DNA of 64,000 nt from Tunturibacter gelidoferens (GCF_040358255.1 NZ_CP132938.1:2170001-2234000), one strand, 5' to 3'. Positions 33,446 to 41,994 are shown, numbered from the stretch's first letter. A program made the numbers and translations. Notes: a model not told the origin generated them from the sequence alone.

Positions 33446-33619
33446 TCAGTTTGATTTCTTGAGCTTGTCGTAGACCTTCGGTGCAACAAATCCAATCAGA
33501 ACAGAGATTGCGAAGATAGGTAGGAATGTAAGGCTGGTTTCCAAGTGCGGGAGTGCCAGCGCCGCGAGTATTGCAAAGGTAAGCATGCCCGCTGAAACTG
33601 CTATGACGCCCCTGATCAT
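33446..33619 (-). CDS. 57-residue two-helix membrane protein
   Basis: A short frame starting at ATG 33619. The product has a first hydrophobic segment (about residues 4-24, GVIAVSAGMLTFAILAALAL), a turn with PHLETS, a second segment (TFLPIFAISVLIGFVA), and a basic tail PKVYDKLKKSN. The hydrophobic-helix, loop, helix, lysine-rich end layout argues for a real small membrane protein, but there is no strong ribosome binding site and no family match. Its stop lies within an 18-base sequence that is repeated upstream of its start (33436-33453 and 33663-33680). Confidence 0.55.
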   Translation of the reverse strand: MIRGVIAVSAGMLTFAILAALALPHLETSLTFLPIFAISVLIGFVAPKVYDKLKKSN

Positions 33620-33712
33620 GCAAGAAGTTTATCCCAGCAGTCCTACAAGGTCTTCAATCGACCGGTAGTGGGTCAGTTTGACGAACAGAAGGACAGACAA
33701 CAGCAAAGGCTG

Positions 33713-33778
33713 AATGCGGGGGTCTCTCCACTGCGCGACGGACGATGAGACTGTCCGTCGCTTCGGTCGAGATGACGA
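33713..33778 (+). repeat. Hairpin repeat family 1, copy E
   Basis: Stem GCGACGGAC (33735-33743), loop GATGAGACT, stem GTCCGTCGC, perfect over 9 pairs. A-rich head CAGCAAAGG precedes it. Confidence 0.85.
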
Positions 33779-33790
33779 TTTCTTTGGGGG

Positions 33791-33870
33791 TGCTTGGGGG
33801 TGCTTGGGGGTGCTTGGGGGTGCTTGGGGGTGCTTGGGGGTGCTTGGGGGTGCTTGGGGGTGCTTGGGGG
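33791..33870 (+). repeat. Minisatellite, eight perfect copies of TGCTTGGGGG
   Basis: Eight identical 10-bp units with degenerate units on both sides (TCTTTGGGGG before, GGCTTATGGG after). Each unit gives a run of five G with a 5-base spacer, so the + strand can form stacked G-quadruplexes. It directly abuts the stop codon of the GIY-YIG gene (33874). Confidence 0.95.
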
Positions 33871-33873
33871 GGC

Positions 33874-34197
33874 TTATGGGGTTGGTTCGGTGAAGGTTGC
33901 GATGGGTTTGCCCCATTCCTCACTCAGATCTCTCCAAGTTGGATTTTGCGCGACAATCAGGCGGATCTTTTTGATGCGAGACCAGCGTTTGAGCTGTTTC
34001 TCTCGTGCAATGGCGGTGCTGATTTCGGTGTAGCGCTCGAAGTAGACGAGTTTTTCGATCTTGTACTTCGAGGTAAAACTGCCTTCGTATCTCCCTGCTT
34101 GGTGTTGGCTGCTGCGGAGTTGGATTTTGGTCGTGACGCCTATGTAGAGTTTTTGAAAGGTGCTGGAGAGCATGTATACGTAGGCTTGCTCGACCAT
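33874..34197 (-). CDS. GIY-YIG nuclease-domain protein (UPF0213/YhbQ-like)
   Basis: A 107-residue protein consisting of one GIY-YIG domain: YVYMLSSTFQKLYIGVT holds the GIY/YIG strands (variant YVY and YIG), followed by the AREKQLKRWSRIKKIRLI helix typical of stand-alone members. Such small proteins may be structure-specific nucleases, but many lack proven activity. The start at 34197 fits the domain edge; the open frame upstream runs into repeat DNA. It is flanked by family 1 repeats on both sides and by a G-rich minisatellite at its 3' end, a possible sign that it travels with, or was disrupted by, repeat activity. Confidence 0.87.
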   Translation of the reverse strand: MVEQAYVYMLSSTFQKLYIGVTTKIQLRSSQHQAGRYEGSFTSKYKIEKLVYFERYTEISTAIAREKQLKRWSRIKKIRLIVAQNPTWRDLSEEWGKPIATFTEPTP

Positions 34198-34245
34198 AGC
34201 TGGATTATTGCAGGGGGCGGTGGAGAACAGGCAACAGCAAAAGCG

Positions 34246-34366
34246 AAATGCGGGGGGTCTTGACGGATACCGCGACATGAATCGGTTTGCTGCAACTGAG
34301 AGCTGTGGCCGCAATCCACTTCGCGACGGACGATGAGACTGTCCGTCGCTTCGGTCGAGATGACGA
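34246..34366 (+). repeat. Hairpin repeat family 1, copy F, split by a 54-bp insert
   Basis: The head AAATGCGGGGGGTCT ends at 34260; TCCACT and the hairpin (GCGACGGAC, GATGAGACT, GTCCGTCGC) resume at 34315. About 54 bases (34261-34314) interrupt the unit. A partial tail (GGTCGAGATGACGATTTT) recurs near 34390. The stem equals that of copy E. Confidence 0.8.
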
Positions 34367-34525
34367 TTCTTCTTGGGTGTTATGGCGTCGGTCGAGATGA
34401 CGATTTTTTTGGAGGCGGCGGATTACGACAGTGCTAAAGGTCCGTAGCTGATCAGACTTTTGTGGAACGGCGGCTGGCTATGGAGGAAGGGATTCAAGGG
34501 TGAGAGGTGGTTTTGTTTGTGTGGG

Positions 34526-36964
34526 CTACTCGTAGCGGAGGGCTTCCATTGGTTCTACTTGGGTGGCGCGGCGGGCGGGGATGCCGCTGGCAACGAGCAC
34601 AACAGAAGCGAGGATGGCGACGGCAATGAGTAGCGGACCGGCGCTTTGGTCGGTTGATGTTGCCCAGTGGGCCAGGCCTTTTTGAAGCAGGATGGTGAGT
34701 AAGACTCCGAGGGCAACGCCGATGCCGACGCTGGTGGTTGCCGAGCGCACGACTAGCTCGAGAACGCTGCTGCGGGGAGCGCCCAGGGCCATGCGAATGC
34801 CGAACTCGTTGGTGCGTTGCGAGACGGTGTAGGAGACGACGCTGTAGAGACCGACGGCTGCGAGGAGGAGAGCCAGTACGGCGAATCCAGCGAAGAGCCA
34901 GGAGAGGAGCTGACCCTGGGCGTACTCGGGTTGGGTGCTGATCCAGTGGTCGAGGTCTCTGACCTGTGCGCCTATCTGTTGATCGTGATCGATGGAGGCT
35001 ATCTGCTGGGCGATAGTGTGGAGCATGGCGGTGGGGGAGCCATCTGTCCGGACGAGGAATTGGGTGTATTGCCACATGGCGAGGGGATAGGGGACGAAGG
35101 CCTCCGGTACCACTGGATTCTTCAAGCCATCGTCGAGCTTGTCTTCGATGACGCCTATGATTTGGAGCCAGTCTCCTGCGTGGGGCTGAGTGGTCACGTA
35201 GGGCGGTGCGTTTTTGAGAGCCACCATCTGGATGGAGTGGCCGATGGCATCGCCGTTGGGGAAGTACTTGTGGGCGAGGGTTTGGTTGATGATTGCGACG
35301 GTGTTGGCGTTGTGGTTCTCCGCTTCGGTCCAGAGCCGGCCCTGGAGGAGAGAGATTTTGAGCAGCGGGAAGTAGCCTTCGCTTACAAAGTTGAGCCTGG
35401 CGGTGCGGTCCTGGGAGGAGGGCTGACCTAAGAGTTCGATTGGCGTGTTGAGGCCGTTGTTCGGGGGCGTGGCGTTGGCAGAGATGGCGACCATGTTGAC
35501 GCCCGGGATCTCGGCGACTTTGTTGCGAAGCAGTTCCACGTAGGCGAGGCGGGCGGTGAGGGTAGAGTAGGCGGACTCGCGCAGTGGAATGCCGATCGAC
35601 ATGGTGTGATGCGGGTCGTATCCGAGGCGGGTGTGGGCGAGTTTGAGAAAGCTTTGAACGGCTGCTCCGGCGGCGGACAAGAGCAGAAGGGTTAGAGCGA
35701 TCTGACCTGCGATGAGCGCGTTGTGGAGCGTTCGGCCGCTGACTGTGCCGGCGACTTTGCGTGTGCCGGTCTGCATGGCCTCGCGAACATCGGGCCGGGA
35801 AAGACGCAGGGCGGGCCACAGGCCAAAGAGGATGCCAGTGAGCAGCGCAACGGTGACCGAGAAGCACAAGACGGGGAGGTTGATGGCGAAGGCGGCCTCG
35901 TGGGGGAAGGAGTACTCGGGAAGCAGCGCGACGATGCCTGCCAGGAGTTTGTAAGCGAGAAGCACACCGAGGGCGGCGCCGGTGATTGAGAGGAGCAAGG
36001 CTTCGGTAAGGAGTTGGCGGACGATGCGGACCCGAGAGGCACCGATGGCGGCGCGGACGGCAAACTCATGCTCGCGTGCGACCCCGCGGGCGAGAAGAAG
36101 GATCGACACATTGCCGCAACCGATGGCGAGGAGCAGGAGCACGGCACCGAAGAGGAGCGCGAGGGAGGGGCCGATCGCTTTCATGAACTGATCGTTGAGG
36201 CCGATGACGGTAAGAGGGCCCGGGTTGACGGGAAAGTTACGTGGCGTTTCCTTTTCGAACTGGGTGATAAGGCCTTGCATCTGCTGTTCGGCGAGGTGGT
36301 GGCTGACTCCGGGTTTGAGGCGGGCCTCGACTTCGTTGGAGTCGGTGCCAGGAACTATCTTCATGGGGAGATAGACATCGGCGTCGCTCCAGGTAAATCT
36401 CTTTGCGGTAACGCCGACTACGCTGTAGGGCTGGTGATCCAGTTGAATGATCTTGCCGATGATGGTGGGGTCGCCGTTGAAGCGGCGCTGCCAGAACTTG
36501 TAGCTGAGCACGACGACGGGTTGCGGATCGTGGCCGTCGATTGCGTCGGAGGGGAGAAGTTCCCGGCCGAGCAGAGCGGGCACGCCGAAGAAGTTGAAGG
36601 AGTTGGCGCTCATCTGGCTGCCCTGAACGTCTTCGGGCAGGTCGCTTCCGGTGATGGTCATGCGTTTGAAGCTTAGGAGGATCGTGTCTTCGATCGCAGG
36701 AACCTGGCGGAGTTGTTGCCACTGGGTGGAGGTCAACTGGACGGGGTAGTAACCGCCGGCCGTGGCGCCGCCGAGGGCGAAGTGCACCATGCGGTCGGGT
36801 GCGGCGTAGGGGTAGGGGTTCATCACGACTCCCCAGACGACGCTAAAGACGGCGGAGGTGGCTGCGATTCCGCAGGCGAGAGAGAGGATGGCGGTGGCTG
36901 CGAAGCCGGGGCTCTTCAGGAGCTGGCGTAGGGCATAGCGCAGGTCTTGGACGAGAGATCTCAT
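34526..36964 (-). CDS. ADOP/MacB-type ABC transporter permease
   Basis: An 812-residue inner-membrane protein with the acidobacterial duplicated-orphaned-permease layout. There is an N-terminal leader (LVQDLRYALRQLLKSPGF) and first helix, a MacB-like periplasmic core (about 60-260), three helices (FtsX domain, with AREHEFAVRAAIGASRVRIV), a second periplasmic domain and a second FtsX domain (SQRTNEFGIRMALGAPRSSV). No ATP-binding subunit is encoded nearby. These proteins are numerous in Acidobacteria and their roles are mostly unknown; export of peptides or lipoproteins by mechanotransmission is a guess. GGAG precedes the start by five bases. Confidence 0.93.
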   Translation of the reverse strand: MRSLVQDLRYALRQLLKSPGFAATAILSLACGIAATSAVFSVVWGVVMNPYPYAAPDRMVHFALGGATAGGYYPVQLTSTQWQQLRQVPAIEDTILLSFKRMTITGSDLPEDVQGSQMSANSFNFFGVPALLGRELLPSDAIDGHDPQPVVVLSYKFWQRRFNGDPTIIGKIIQLDHQPYSVVGVTAKRFTWSDADVYLPMKIVPGTDSNEVEARLKPGVSHHLAEQQMQGLITQFEKETPRNFPVNPGPLTVIGLNDQFMKAIGPSLALLFGAVLLLLAIGCGNVSILLLARGVAREHEFAVRAAIGASRVRIVRQLLTEALLLSITGAALGVLLAYKLLAGIVALLPEYSFPHEAAFAINLPVLCFSVTVALLTGILFGLWPALRLSRPDVREAMQTGTRKVAGTVSGRTLHNALIAGQIALTLLLLSAAGAAVQSFLKLAHTRLGYDPHHTMSIGIPLRESAYSTLTARLAYVELLRNKVAEIPGVNMVAISANATPPNNGLNTPIELLGQPSSQDRTARLNFVSEGYFPLLKISLLQGRLWTEAENHNANTVAIINQTLAHKYFPNGDAIGHSIQMVALKNAPPYVTTQPHAGDWLQIIGVIEDKLDDGLKNPVVPEAFVPYPLAMWQYTQFLVRTDGSPTAMLHTIAQQIASIDHDQQIGAQVRDLDHWISTQPEYAQGQLLSWLFAGFAVLALLLAAVGLYSVVSYTVSQRTNEFGIRMALGAPRSSVLELVVRSATTSVGIGVALGVLLTILLQKGLAHWATSTDQSAGPLLIAVAILASVVLVASGIPARRATQVEPMEALRYE

Positions 36965-37163
36965 GCAGACTCCAGCGGAGCAGCGATTGAACTTATCGGT
37001 GTTGGAGCATGCGAATGCCCAAATCGGGGAGTTCTATTCGAGTCAACTATATGGGTGTTTTGTTGGTTTTGGGGGTTTGCGGTGCGTGATTTGTTCGGGG
37101 ACGATGTCCGTAAATGGACGAGCGCGTCCACGGATGTACAGGGTAGCCGGGTGGGCGTGTGGC

Positions 37164-37712
37164 TCAGGCTTTGATGGAGGGGGCGAGGTAGCCTTCGGTG
37201 GCGAGGTGTTGGCCCATTCTGGCGTACATCTCGGGGTCTTCGGGTTGCCAGGTGGCGAGGCCGTCGACGTAGCGGTTGAACATGCAGAAGGCTGCGGCGA
37301 TGAGGACGGTGTCGTGGATTTCGAGGTCGGTTGCGCCTTGCTCGCGGGCGTTTGCTACGTCCTCGGAGGTGACGTGCTTGCCTCCTTGTTGGACCTTGCC
37401 TGCGATTGTCAGGAGGGTTTTTAGCTTTTCTGAGACGGGGGCTTGTTCGTAGTTTTGTCTTACCTGTTCGGTTAGCCCCCAATCGTTGTTGAGGTGCGCG
37501 GCGGCTGCTGAGGCGTGACTGGTCTGGCAGAAGTAGCAGTCGTTCTGGCTGGAGACGTAGGTTGCGATGAGTTCGCGCTCGCCGGGGGTGAGTGTGCTGG
37601 GCTCGTGGAGGAGGACGTGGGCGAGTTCGCGCATGGGCTTGGCGGTTTCGGGGCGATAGACGAATCCGCTGCTGATTCCGGCGAAGCCTTCGGGCAGTTT
37701 GATGTGGGGCAT
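37164..37712 (-). CDS. Carboxymuconolactone decarboxylase-family (peroxidase-like) protein, paralogue 1
   Basis: A 182-residue all-helical AhpD/CMD-fold protein. The redox motif CYFCQTSH (CxxC-x3-H with an aromatic residue) is intact, preceded by LTPGERELIATYVSSQNDC, so peroxidase or disulfide-reductase chemistry like AhpD is likely. The C-terminal FCMFNRYVDGLATWQP is shared with its neighbour. GGAG lies nine bases before the ATG at 37712. It is 22 bases from the paralogue at 37735-38304 and in the same orientation, so the pair arose by tandem duplication and is co-transcribed. Confidence 0.92.
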   Translation of the reverse strand: MPHIKLPEGFAGISSGFVYRPETAKPMRELAHVLLHEPSTLTPGERELIATYVSSQNDCYFCQTSHASAAAAHLNNDWGLTEQVRQNYEQAPVSEKLKTLLTIAGKVQQGGKHVTSEDVANAREQGATDLEIHDTVLIAAAFCMFNRYVDGLATWQPEDPEMYARMGQHLATEGYLAPSIKA

Positions 37713-37734
37713 GAGTTCTTCTCCTTCGTGTGCG

Positions 37735-38304
37735 CTAGTGTGCGGCTTCGGCCGGTAGATATTCCTTGCTGACGTTGACGTATCCTTCGCGTGCGATCCA
37801 CTTGCCGCGTTCGCGATACATGGCTTCGTCGCGTGGCTGGATGGTGGCGAGGCCGTCGACGTAGCGGTTGAACATGCAGAAGGCTGCGGCGATGAGGACG
37901 GTGTCGTGGATCTCGATGTCGGTTGCGCCCTGGGCCCGGGCGGCGGCTACGTCTTCGGTGGTGACGTGCTTGCCGCCGCGTTGTACTTTGCCTGCGATGA
38001 CGAGGAGGGCCTTGAGTTTGTCGGAGATGGCGGCGTTGCTGAAGTCGTGCTTCACCTGTTTGACGAGTGCCTCGTCGCCGTTGAGGCTTGCGGCGGCTAC
38101 GGCTCCGTGGATGGTTTGACAGTAGTAGCAGTCGTTCTCGGAGGAGACGTAGGTTGCGATGAGCTCACGCTCGCCTGGGGTGAGGGAGTTGGGGCCGTGG
38201 AGGAGGACTTCTACGAGATCGTTGAGCGGCCTTGCGGTGGCGGGGCGGAAGGCCATTGCGCCGCGGATGCCGGGGAGGCCTTCGGGGAGTTTGATGTGTG
38301 CCAT
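37735..38304 (-). CDS. Carboxymuconolactone decarboxylase-family protein, paralogue 2
   Basis: A 189-residue AhpD/CMD-fold protein closely similar to the one downstream: both begin with HIKLPEG, share LTPGERELIATYVSS, and have the redox motif (here CYYCQTIH), QGATD-EIHDTVLIAAAFCMF and NRYVDGLAT. It differs by a longer C-terminal tail (VSKEYLPAEAAH). GAAAGGA precedes the start at 38304. The gene lies 14 bases after the stop of the APC permease, so permease, paralogue 2 and paralogue 1 form one operon. Confidence 0.92.
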   Translation of the reverse strand: MAHIKLPEGLPGIRGAMAFRPATARPLNDLVEVLLHGPNSLTPGERELIATYVSSENDCYYCQTIHGAVAAASLNGDEALVKQVKHDFSNAAISDKLKALLVIAGKVQRGGKHVTTEDVAAARAQGATDIEIHDTVLIAAAFCMFNRYVDGLATIQPRDEAMYRERGKWIAREGYVNVSKEYLPAEAAH

Positions 38305-38318
38305 AAGAGGTGATCCTT

Positions 38319-39644
38319 TCAGGATGCGATTTGCTGGGGAAGTGGGTTGGCGTTGACTTCTGTCTTCGAGAAGAAGAGACGGCGGACGGGGTCGCCGCAG
38401 AGCACGATGACTAAACCTATGAGCGCGGGGATGGGATCGTGCATGAGGATCATGAGGTTGATGATGGTGCAGCCGAGGAGGAAGACGATGGGTGCGGCGG
38501 GGAACCACCATCGGCGTACGGGTTGCGGCATGCGGAAGAGGGTGGTGACGGAGAGCGCGAGAAAGCAGACCGCGGAGAAGATGATGAAGGAGAGGATGCG
38601 GTTGAAGGCTCCGAAGCTGAGGACGAGGAGGGCCAGGGATGTTTGCAGGAGGACTGCGTTGGCGGGAGTTCCGAAGCGCGGGTGGAGCTTGCCGAATGGA
38701 GCGAAGAAGGCTCCGTCTTTTGCCATGGCGTAGTAGACGCGCGGGGCGGCCATGGTGAGCGCCATGAGTCCTCCGAGGACCGAGAGCAGGACGCAGGCGG
38801 AGAGGACTTTGCCTCCGATGGTGCCGAAGAGGGCTTCGCCGAATTGGGCTACGAATGCGGTGTTGGAGACGATCTTTTCAAGCGGGACGACCATGAGGAA
38901 CGAACAGCTGACGAGGAGATAGACTGCGGTGACGAGAAGTACGCCTCCTGTGAAGGCGAGGGGCATGTTGCGGCGTGGGTTGCAGACTTCGCCGGCGATC
39001 TTGCCTGCCTCCCACCATCCGCCAAAGCTGAAGAAGGCGCTTACAGTGGCTCCGGCGATGGCGGCGAAGAGGGGTTCGGAGCCGGGGCGGCGGGCAGTCA
39101 GGGGCAAGAGGTTTGAGGCAGTGGCGTGGCCGGAGATCCATGCCCAGAGGACGAGGCATAGGAGGACGGCGATCTTGAGGAGGTTGGCGGTGGTCATTAC
39201 GCGGCGGCTGAGGCGAGTGCCTATGTAGTTGAGGATTGCTAGGCCGATGAGGATTAGCGCGGGGATGATGATTTGCGCGCGTGGTGGAAGGCCGAAGAGG
39301 GAAAGGACATATGGGGCTGCGCCTACGGCGAGCGCGGCGGCGAGGCCGGGGTCCATGACTGCGGCGGACATCCAGCCGTAGAGAAATGCGAGGCGGGTGC
39401 CGTAGCCCTGGCGGAGGTAGACATACTCGCCGCCGGTGAGGGGATAGTTGATGGCGAGTTCGGAGTAGCAGAGCGCTCCGCACAGAGTGATGAGGCCCAT
39501 GCCGCACCAGATGGAAGCGAGCAGGAGTGGGGAGCCTAGCGATCTTGCCATTGCGGCGGGGGTGAGGAAGATGCCGAGCGCGATCGATTCGCCCGTGACT
39601 ACGGAGAGGGCGGCGGCTAAACCCATCTGGCGGCGTTGTTCCAT
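38319..39644 (-). CDS. APC-superfamily amino acid permease
   Basis: A 441-residue permease with 12 predicted helices. The first helix carries the unwound substrate motif (SVVTGESIALGIFLTPAA), and NYPLTGGEYVYLRQGYG and GGWWEAGKIAGEVCNPRRN match the APC family branch of L-type amino acid transporters. It likely takes up an amino acid or amine. Operon position before two AhpD-like proteins suggests the transported compound, or its breakdown, is linked to peroxide or thiol chemistry, but this is inference. It is divergent from a third AhpD-like gene at 39859. Confidence 0.92.
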   Translation of the reverse strand: MEQRRQMGLAAALSVVTGESIALGIFLTPAAMARSLGSPLLLASIWCGMGLITLCGALCYSELAINYPLTGGEYVYLRQGYGTRLAFLYGWMSAAVMDPGLAAALAVGAAPYVLSLFGLPPRAQIIIPALILIGLAILNYIGTRLSRRVMTTANLLKIAVLLCLVLWAWISGHATASNLLPLTARRPGSEPLFAAIAGATVSAFFSFGGWWEAGKIAGEVCNPRRNMPLAFTGGVLLVTAVYLLVSCSFLMVVPLEKIVSNTAFVAQFGEALFGTIGGKVLSACVLLSVLGGLMALTMAAPRVYYAMAKDGAFFAPFGKLHPRFGTPANAVLLQTSLALLVLSFGAFNRILSFIIFSAVCFLALSVTTLFRMPQPVRRWWFPAAPIVFLLGCTIINLMILMHDPIPALIGLVIVLCGDPVRRLFFSKTEVNANPLPQQIAS

Positions 39645-39858
39645 CAGGGAGCCATCCTACGCGCCTGATTTGGAAACGCCATCCATCAAAGGGTGGAGAT
39701 GAGTCGTCGCATTCAGTTACCAGATGATCGGAGCGCGGTTGCGAGGACGGAGATGCCGCGATTCTGTCGCAAGATCGAAAAGTGACTATTCGACAGTTTG
39801 ATTGTGGACCTTTCCGATGATCCGTAGTTCTTCTAGTCTGAAGATGGAGGAAATAACG

Positions 39859-40332
39859 ATGAAAGCAAGAGTGGAACCTCACAAGGCATCTCCCGCGGCG
39901 TATCGGGCAATGATGGGGCTGGAGACGTTTGTCAGTAAGTCGTCAAAGCTGGAGCCGTCGTTGCTGGAACTGGTGAAGATGCGGGCTTCGCAGATTAATA
40001 GGTGTGCATATTGTTTGGATATGCACTCGAAAGATGCGCGTGCAAAGGGGGAGAGCGAACAGCGGCTCTATGCTTTGAACGCCTGGCGGGAGACGCCGTT
40101 CTTTACGGATCGGGAGCAGGCTGCGTTGGCGTGGACCGAGGCGGTGACTCTGGTGAGTGCGGACCATGTTCCGGATGCCGTGTATGAGCATGCGAAGCAG
40201 CACTTTTCGGAGGAGGAGCTGGTGAACCTGACGACGGCTGTGATCGCGATCAATGGATGGAACAGGATTGCGATCTCGTTTCGGATGGTGCCGGGTGAGT
40301 ACCAGCCGGCGGTGCTCAAGGCGGAAAAATAA
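39859..40332 (+). CDS. AhpD-like carboxymuconolactone decarboxylase-family protein
   Basis: A 157-residue protein of the short AhpD-like branch. The motif CAYCLDMHSKDAR (CxxC-x3-H) after LVKMRASQINR is typical, and the C-terminal NLTTAVIAINGWNRIAI completes the fold. Relatives are annotated as alkylhydroperoxidase core-domain proteins and are often next to ECF sigma factors. GGAGG lies eight bases before the ATG. It is only distantly similar to the two minus-strand paralogues, yet all three lie within 3.2 kb around the APC permease, with a 214-base divergent promoter region between this gene and the permease. Confidence 0.94.
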   Translation: MKARVEPHKASPAAYRAMMGLETFVSKSSKLEPSLLELVKMRASQINRCAYCLDMHSKDARAKGESEQRLYALNAWRETPFFTDREQAALAWTEAVTLVSADHVPDAVYEHAKQHFSEEELVNLTTAVIAINGWNRIAISFRMVPGEYQPAVLKAEK

Positions 40333-40466
40333 GTGAAGAAGTCTTCGGGTGCTTGGCGAGGGCGCAACTGGAAGTGGATTGTCGACCTCGCTGGCTGGGG
40401 TGATTTGTTGACCGAGTTTTAATTGCGCTTTGGAACTTCGATTGGCTGGTGGACGTATCCGGGGGC

Positions 40467-41504
40467 ATGAGTTTACTTGTGCGCTCAGTTCTGCTTTGTG
40501 CCGCGATGGGAGCCTGCTGGTACAAGTATGGGTATGGGCAGGATGGTGTGCCGACTCAGGCGGATGCTCAATCGACGATTCGAGTCTCGGCGAAGTTCGT
40601 AGTGCTTGACGCTGAGGTTGAGAACAAGAAGACAGGCAAATTGATCGGGACGTTGAAGTCTGATGACTTTGTGTTGTCGGAAGATGGAGTTCCGCAGCAC
40701 ATCACTTACTTCAGCCACGATCAACTGCCTCTGTCGGTGATCTTTCTGTTCGATCTGACTCAGTCGGTGCGTCCGGCTCTCGCATCGCTGGGCGGAGGCG
40801 CGAGGGAGGTGCTGGGTCATCTCAAACCGCAGGATGAGGTGGCTGTGATGGTCTTCTCGTCGCATACGGAGCTGCTGCAGAGTTTCACTACTGACCGTTC
40901 GCTGGCTGCGGATGCTATTGGAAAAGCCTCAAATATGAAGACCGGCGAGGGGACGTTCATTCACGAAAGCATGTATGAAGCCGTGGACCAGGCGATGAAG
41001 GCGACTACTCCGGGCAGCCGGAAGGTGTTGGTGTGGCTCACGGACGGAACCGCGAACTTTGAAAATTCGCATACGCGAAAGACTATGGGGAGGGAGGCTC
41101 CGGCGTATCTGCATACGAAGGAAGAGGCGACGGCGAGCCTGCTGCGGTCGGGGGTAGTGGTCTCGGCGCTCATCGACCGCACCGCGGAGACGGATGCTGT
41201 GATGGTCGCCGCAGATGTTAATCCGTTTGCGATGTTCTTTGGCGCGCGCATGGGGGATATCCGTAAGTATGCGGATCTGACGGGTGGGCCGGTTCTGAAC
41301 ACGAGCAAGAAGGAGGTTGCGGATCGGCTCGCCGAGTTGATCGATCAGCTTCGCGGACGGTATACGGTTGGATACAAGCCGACGAATGCAAAGCCGGAGG
41401 GAACGTTCTGCAAACTGGAGCTTCGGCTCAAGCCGGAGGCTTATGAAGGTCTTTTGGATAGGCAGGACGTTGTTGTGCGCACGAGGAACGGCTACTTTCG
41501 ATAG
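40467..41504 (+). CDS. VWFA-related (acidobacterial) secreted protein
   Basis: A 345-residue protein with a signal segment (SLLVRSVLLCAAMGACWYKY). The opening of the mature part, RVSAKFVVLDAEVENKKTGK, then LKSDDFVLSEDGVPQHITYF, is the hallmark of the VWFA-related domain proteins that are greatly expanded in Acidobacteria. The metal site is partial: FLFDLTQSV stands for DxSxS, so metal-dependent adhesion may be weakened; LVWLTDGTANF is conserved. ATG 40467 is preceded by a G run; GTG 40449 is in frame. The function of the family is unknown, probably protein-protein contact at the cell surface. Confidence 0.9.
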   Translation: MSLLVRSVLLCAAMGACWYKYGYGQDGVPTQADAQSTIRVSAKFVVLDAEVENKKTGKLIGTLKSDDFVLSEDGVPQHITYFSHDQLPLSVIFLFDLTQSVRPALASLGGGAREVLGHLKPQDEVAVMVFSSHTELLQSFTTDRSLAADAIGKASNMKTGEGTFIHESMYEAVDQAMKATTPGSRKVLVWLTDGTANFENSHTRKTMGREAPAYLHTKEEATASLLRSGVVVSALIDRTAETDAVMVAADVNPFAMFFGARMGDIRKYADLTGGPVLNTSKKEVADRLAELIDQLRGRYTVGYKPTNAKPEGTFCKLELRLKPEAYEGLLDRQDVVVRTRNGYFR

Positions 41505-41559
41505 CTTAGTAGCAGTTTGTATTGATGTGGAGGGTTAGAGGCAGAGACCAAATACAGGG

Positions 41560-41600
41560 ATCCTTCCCCTTCGGCTACGCTCAGGGTCAGGATGACGGCC
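41560..41600 (+). repeat. Short hairpin repeat (GGATCCTT ... AGGATGACGG)
   Basis: GGATCCTTCCCC and the later GGGTCAGGATGAC can pair with small mismatches. This belongs to the loose group of elements ending in RGRATGAC. Confidence 0.45.
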
Positions 41601-41629
41601 GTGTAGGATGATGCGCCCCTTTTGCACTG

Positions 41630-41663
41630 ATCGGCCCATCCCGGTGAGTCGGGATGGGCCGAT
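41630..41663. terminator. Perfect 14-bp hairpin between convergent genes
   Basis: ATCGGCCCATCCCG (41630-41643) and CGGGATGGGCCGAT (41650-41663) are perfect reverse complements around GTGAGT. It lies between the convergent VWFA gene and the sigma-factor operon. No T run follows on either strand, so if it stops transcription it would not be a standard intrinsic terminator. Confidence 0.6.
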
Positions 41664-41679
41664 GTGGTCAAGATGCCGG

Positions 41680-41994
41680 CTAAACAGTTTGGGGAATGGG
41701 GGAGTCGTCTTCGCCACTGACGCTGACGCCCTGCTTGAGCTTGTTCTGAATGTTGCTCCAGACGGTGTCGCTTGGGTCCTGATCCTCTGTGGGTTCGAAG
41801 AGGCTGCGGGCCTGGTCGGCGATCGCTTCGAGGTCGCGAACGAGGGCGGCGCAGTCCGGATTGTTCCTGAGGAAGGTCTGAAGGCGGGGGTCGGTGCTGA
41901 CGTGTCCGTCTCCGTTGGCGAAGAACTCAGGCAGATAAGTCTCGAAGTCAGCCGGAGTCATGGTGTCGAAGTCGAGAGATTGGAATTCAGTCAT
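41680..41994 (-). CDS. Small acidic protein translationally coupled to the sigma factor
   Basis: A 104-residue acidic soluble protein without cysteines or membrane helix. No family is recognised. Its ATG overlaps the stop codon of the ECF sigma gene by four bases (ATGA arrangement), so it is almost certainly co-translated. In that position a regulator such as an anti-sigma factor is usual. The helical pattern ([20 protein letters not shown]) would suit a helical binding partner, but the lack of a zinc-binding motif or membrane anchor sets it apart from common anti-sigma types. Confidence 0.8.
   Translation of the reverse strand: MTEFQSLDFDTMTPADFETYLPEFFANGDGHVSTDPRLQTFLRNNPDCAALVRDLEAIADQARSLFEPTEDQDPSDTVWSNIQNKLKQGVSVSGEDDSPIPQTV

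Noticed and set aside
33791..33870. Could the 10-bp tandem array be a CRISPR?
   Set aside because: Units are 10 bases, contiguous, with no unique spacers and no cas genes nearby.
40333..40422. A 29-codon GTG-started frame directly after the AhpD-like gene (begins MKKSSGAWRG)
   Set aside because: No ribosome binding site beyond the end of the previous gene, no hydrophobic or known motif; too short to support.
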